NCBI GenBank assembly: GCA_030592245.1
Contig: JAUVJV010000009.1
Location: 1-15,060, forward strand
From: Candidatus Eiseniibacteriota bacterium
Lineage (GTDB): Bacteria > Arandabacterota > Arandabacteria > Arandabacterales > Arandabacteraceae
DNA length: 15,060 nt
Reading direction: 5' to 3'
Part shown: positions 13,471 to 15,060 of the stretch, piece after piece
Position numbering within the stretch: the first letter of the stretch is position 1
Layout: the number at the start of each line of letters is the position of its first letter
The notes under the pieces: generated by a model
What the model was told of the DNA's origin: nothing
The model's input: the letters and a program-made list of their open reading frames with translations, nothing else
Databases searched by the model: none
Position numbers and translations under genes: made by a program

Positions 13471-13483
13471 ACCGAAGCTAGAG
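13451..13483 (+). repeat. three tandem copies of an 11-base unit across the isomerase stop codon
   Basis: Units at 13451-13461, 13462-13472 and 13473-13483 read CGAAGCTGGAC, CGAAGCTAGAC and CGAAGCTAGAG. The isomerase stop (TAG 13468-13470) lies in the second unit, and the third is in the gap just before the GAGAGG ribosome site of the next gene. Since 11 is not a multiple of three, gain or loss of a unit would change the C-terminal reading frame and the spacing between genes. Confidence 0.85.
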
Positions 13484-13491
13484 AGGTACAG

Positions 13492-14466
13492 ATGAAAGCT
13501 GTTATCCCCGTGGCAGGCGAAGGCACGCGGCTCAGGCCGCACACCCACACGATTCCGAAGCCCCTGCTGCGCGTCGCGGGCAAACCGATCCTGGGCCATA
13601 TTCTCGATGACGTCGTGGCGCTGGGCATCAGGGAAGTGGTGCTCGTGGTGGGTTACCGGGGTGAGAACATAGTGGATTATGTCAGGGCCAATTACGATAT
13701 CGATCTCAGCTTCGTCGAGCAGTCCGAACGGCTGGGGCTGGGCCATGCCATCTACCTGAGCCGTGAGTTCATTGGCGAGGAGCCGGTGCTGATACTGCTC
13801 GGGGATACCATATTCAAGGGTGATCTTAAGAAGATGGTCGCCTCGGGTGGAAACAGTATCGGGGTCAAGCGAGTCGCGGATCCCCGGAGGTTCGGCATTG
13901 CCGAAGTTCAGGATTCCACGATCGTCAGCCTGGTGGAGAAGCCCGAGAAGCCCAAGTCCGATCTCGCCGTCGCCGGCATTTACGCCATAACCGAATCGGC
14001 CGCCCTCTACGGCGCCCTGGATTCCATAATAAAGTCGGGGAAGCGCACCAAGGGTGAGTTCCAGCTTACGGACGCGCTTAACCTGATGATCGAGAACGGC
14101 TCCGTGCTAAAGTCGTTTGAGGTCGAGGGCTGGTATGACTGCGGTAAGCCGGAGGCGCTCCTGGAGACGAACAAGGCGCTCCTCGAGCTGGCGCCTCCCC
14201 AGGTCAAGGTACCTTGCAGCATCAGAATCGACCCCGTTTACATCGGTGAGAACGTTACGGTTGAATCCTCGGTCATCGGGCCCTTTGTGTCCGTGGCCAA
14301 GAACTCGACGATCAAGCGGTCCATCATCAGGAATTCAATACTGGGTGAGAACGCTGTGGTGGAGGACGGTCTCCTGGACTCCTCCCTGATCGGGGATAAT
14401 GCGGCGGTGAAGGGGACGTTCAAGCGACTCAATGTTGGAGATTCCTCAGAGATAGATTTCACATAG
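13492..14466 (+). CDS. sugar-1-phosphate nucleotidyltransferase with C-terminal left-handed beta-helix (RmlA-long-like)
   Basis: Activates a sugar-1-phosphate with a nucleoside triphosphate, most likely glucose-1-phosphate with dTTP or UTP. The N-terminal nucleotidyltransferase fold has the signature [13 protein letters not shown] (residues 6-18), [13 protein letters not shown] (about 23-35), a GDT motif with metal-binding Asp105, VEKPEKPKS, and [14 protein letters not shown] near 215-228. The C-terminal part (from about 240) shows hexapeptide-like repeats ([38 protein letters not shown]) that form a left-handed beta-helix. The closest family type I recall is the long form of RmlA/StrD. At 324 aa it is slightly short. 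The base and sugar used cannot be told from sequence. GAGAGG 6 bases or so upstream supports ATG 13492. No rmlB, C or D genes are nearby. Confidence 0.82.
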   Translation: MKAVIPVAGEGTRLRPHTHTIPKPLLRVAGKPILGHILDDVVALGIREVVLVVGYRGENIVDYVRANYDIDLSFVEQSERLGLGHAIYLSREFIGEEPVLILLGDTIFKGDLKKMVASGGNSIGVKRVADPRRFGIAEVQDSTIVSLVEKPEKPKSDLAVAGIYAITESAALYGALDSIIKSGKRTKGEFQLTDALNLMIENGSVLKSFEVEGWYDCGKPEALLETNKALLELAPPQVKVPCSIRIDPVYIGENVTVESSVIGPFVSVAKNSTIKRSIIRNSILGENAVVEDGLLDSSLIGDNAAVKGTFKRLNVGDSSEIDFT

Positions 14467-14485
14467 GCCAGGATGGAGGAGTATG

Positions 14486-15060
14486 ATGACCGACCAGAAG
14501 CATCTGTTCACCTCGGAGTCGGTTACCGAGGGGCATCCCGACAAGGTCGCCGACCAGATCTCGGATGCCATACTTGATGACATAATCGGGCAGGACCCCA
14601 ATGCGCGAGTTGCGTGTGAGACTCTGGTGACCACCGGACTCGCCTTCGTCGCCGGAGAGATTACCACCAACTGGTATGTTGACATACCCGGCATCGTAAG
14701 AAGGGTGATAAAGGAAATCGGGTACACGGATGCTACCTATGGTTTCGATTTCAAGACCTGTGCCGTCGTGACCTCGATCGATGCCCAGTCCTCGGATATC
14801 GCGAGGGGAGTGGACCGCGAAGGTGCGGGCGACCAGGGCATGATGTTCGGCTATGCCAGGACGGAGACGCCTGAACTGATGCCCATGCCCATCATGCTGG
14901 CGCATAAGATCGTGCGCAAGATGGCCGAGGCGAGAAAGAAAGGCACGCTGGTCTACCTGAGACCGGATGGGAAGTCACAGGTCACGGTGGAATACGAGGA
15001 CGGACAGCCTATCGGGGTAAGGGGCGTGGTGATCGCCGCCCAGCATCACCCGGACATTTC
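14486..15060 (+). CDS. metK: S-adenosylmethionine synthase, N-terminal part (cut by window end)
   Basis: Makes S-adenosylmethionine from methionine and ATP. The first 191 codons or so of a roughly 385-codon gene are present. They show the opening [20 protein letters not shown] with the ATP-binding His17, then the [12 protein letters not shown] motif near residue 117 and [11 protein letters not shown]. No stop occurs before the window end. ATG 14486 was chosen because GGAGG at 14475-14479 is spaced 6 bases from it; ATG 14483 is three bases upstream and is also possible. The gap to the previous gene is about 19 bases, too short for a SAM riboswitch. S-adenosylmethionine is the cofactor of the LipA enzyme in this window, though no specific link is implied. 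Confidence 0.97.
   Translation, partial: MTDQKHLFTSESVTEGHPDKVADQISDAILDDIIGQDPNARVACETLVTTGLAFVAGEITTNWYVDIPGIVRRVIKEIGYTDATYGFDFKTCAVVTSIDAQSSDIARGVDREGAGDQGMMFGYARTETPELMPMPIMLAHKIVRKMAEARKKGTLVYLRPDGKSQVTVEYEDGQPIGVRGVVIAAQHHPDI

Noticed and set aside
14467..14485. SAM riboswitch before metK
   Set aside because: The gap to the preceding gene is under 20 bases, far too short for any known SAM riboswitch.

Overview
The window is one densely packed plus-strand block of Gram-negative housekeeping genes, cut at both ends (kdsB on the left, metK on the right). The DNA is GC-rich, with frequent AGG (Arg) and ATA (Ile) codons. KDO synthesis, a lipid A acyltransferase and Lpt export genes imply an outer membrane with LPS. 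The order KDO genes - lptC/lptB - rpoN - hpf - hprK - ptsH - ptsI is, from memory, most like Deltaproteobacteria (Desulfobacterota) or a related uncultured lineage. I cannot name the species.

Layout. (1) 1-4199: kdsB (end), pyrG, kdsA, kdsC and kdsD, joined by TGATG/ATGA overlaps or a short gap. pyrG supplies CTP; kdsD, kdsA, kdsC and kdsB take ribulose-5-P to CMP-KDO. (2) 4200-4290: a promoter region in which a near-consensus sigma-54 site abuts a near-perfect sigma-70 site, followed by a nested inverted repeat. (3) 4291-6462: lpxL-type acyltransferase, lptC (interrupted by an in-frame TAG) and lptB; no lptA is present. (4) 6489-9214: rpoN (sigma-54), lipA (lipoyl synthase) and hpf (ribosome hibernation factor). 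(5) 9218-12418: hprK, a 190-base structured intergenic region with a promoter, then ptsH (HPr) and ptsI (enzyme I), with neither rapZ nor a IIA gene. (6) 12424-15060: an SIS-family phosphoglucose/phosphomannose isomerase, a sugar-1-phosphate nucleotidyltransferase and the start of metK.

The genes link envelope building (KDO, lipid A acylation, LPS export) to sigma-54 and a regulatory phosphotransfer chain (HprK, HPr, enzyme I). The predicted sigma-54 promoter upstream of a run containing rpoN suggests feedback.

No mobile element, CRISPR array, tRNA, rRNA or clear Rho-independent terminator was seen. No wholly new system is evident. The points most worth checking are the amber codon in lptC, the dual promoter, the HprK active-site His-to-Asn change, and the structured RNA region before ptsH.
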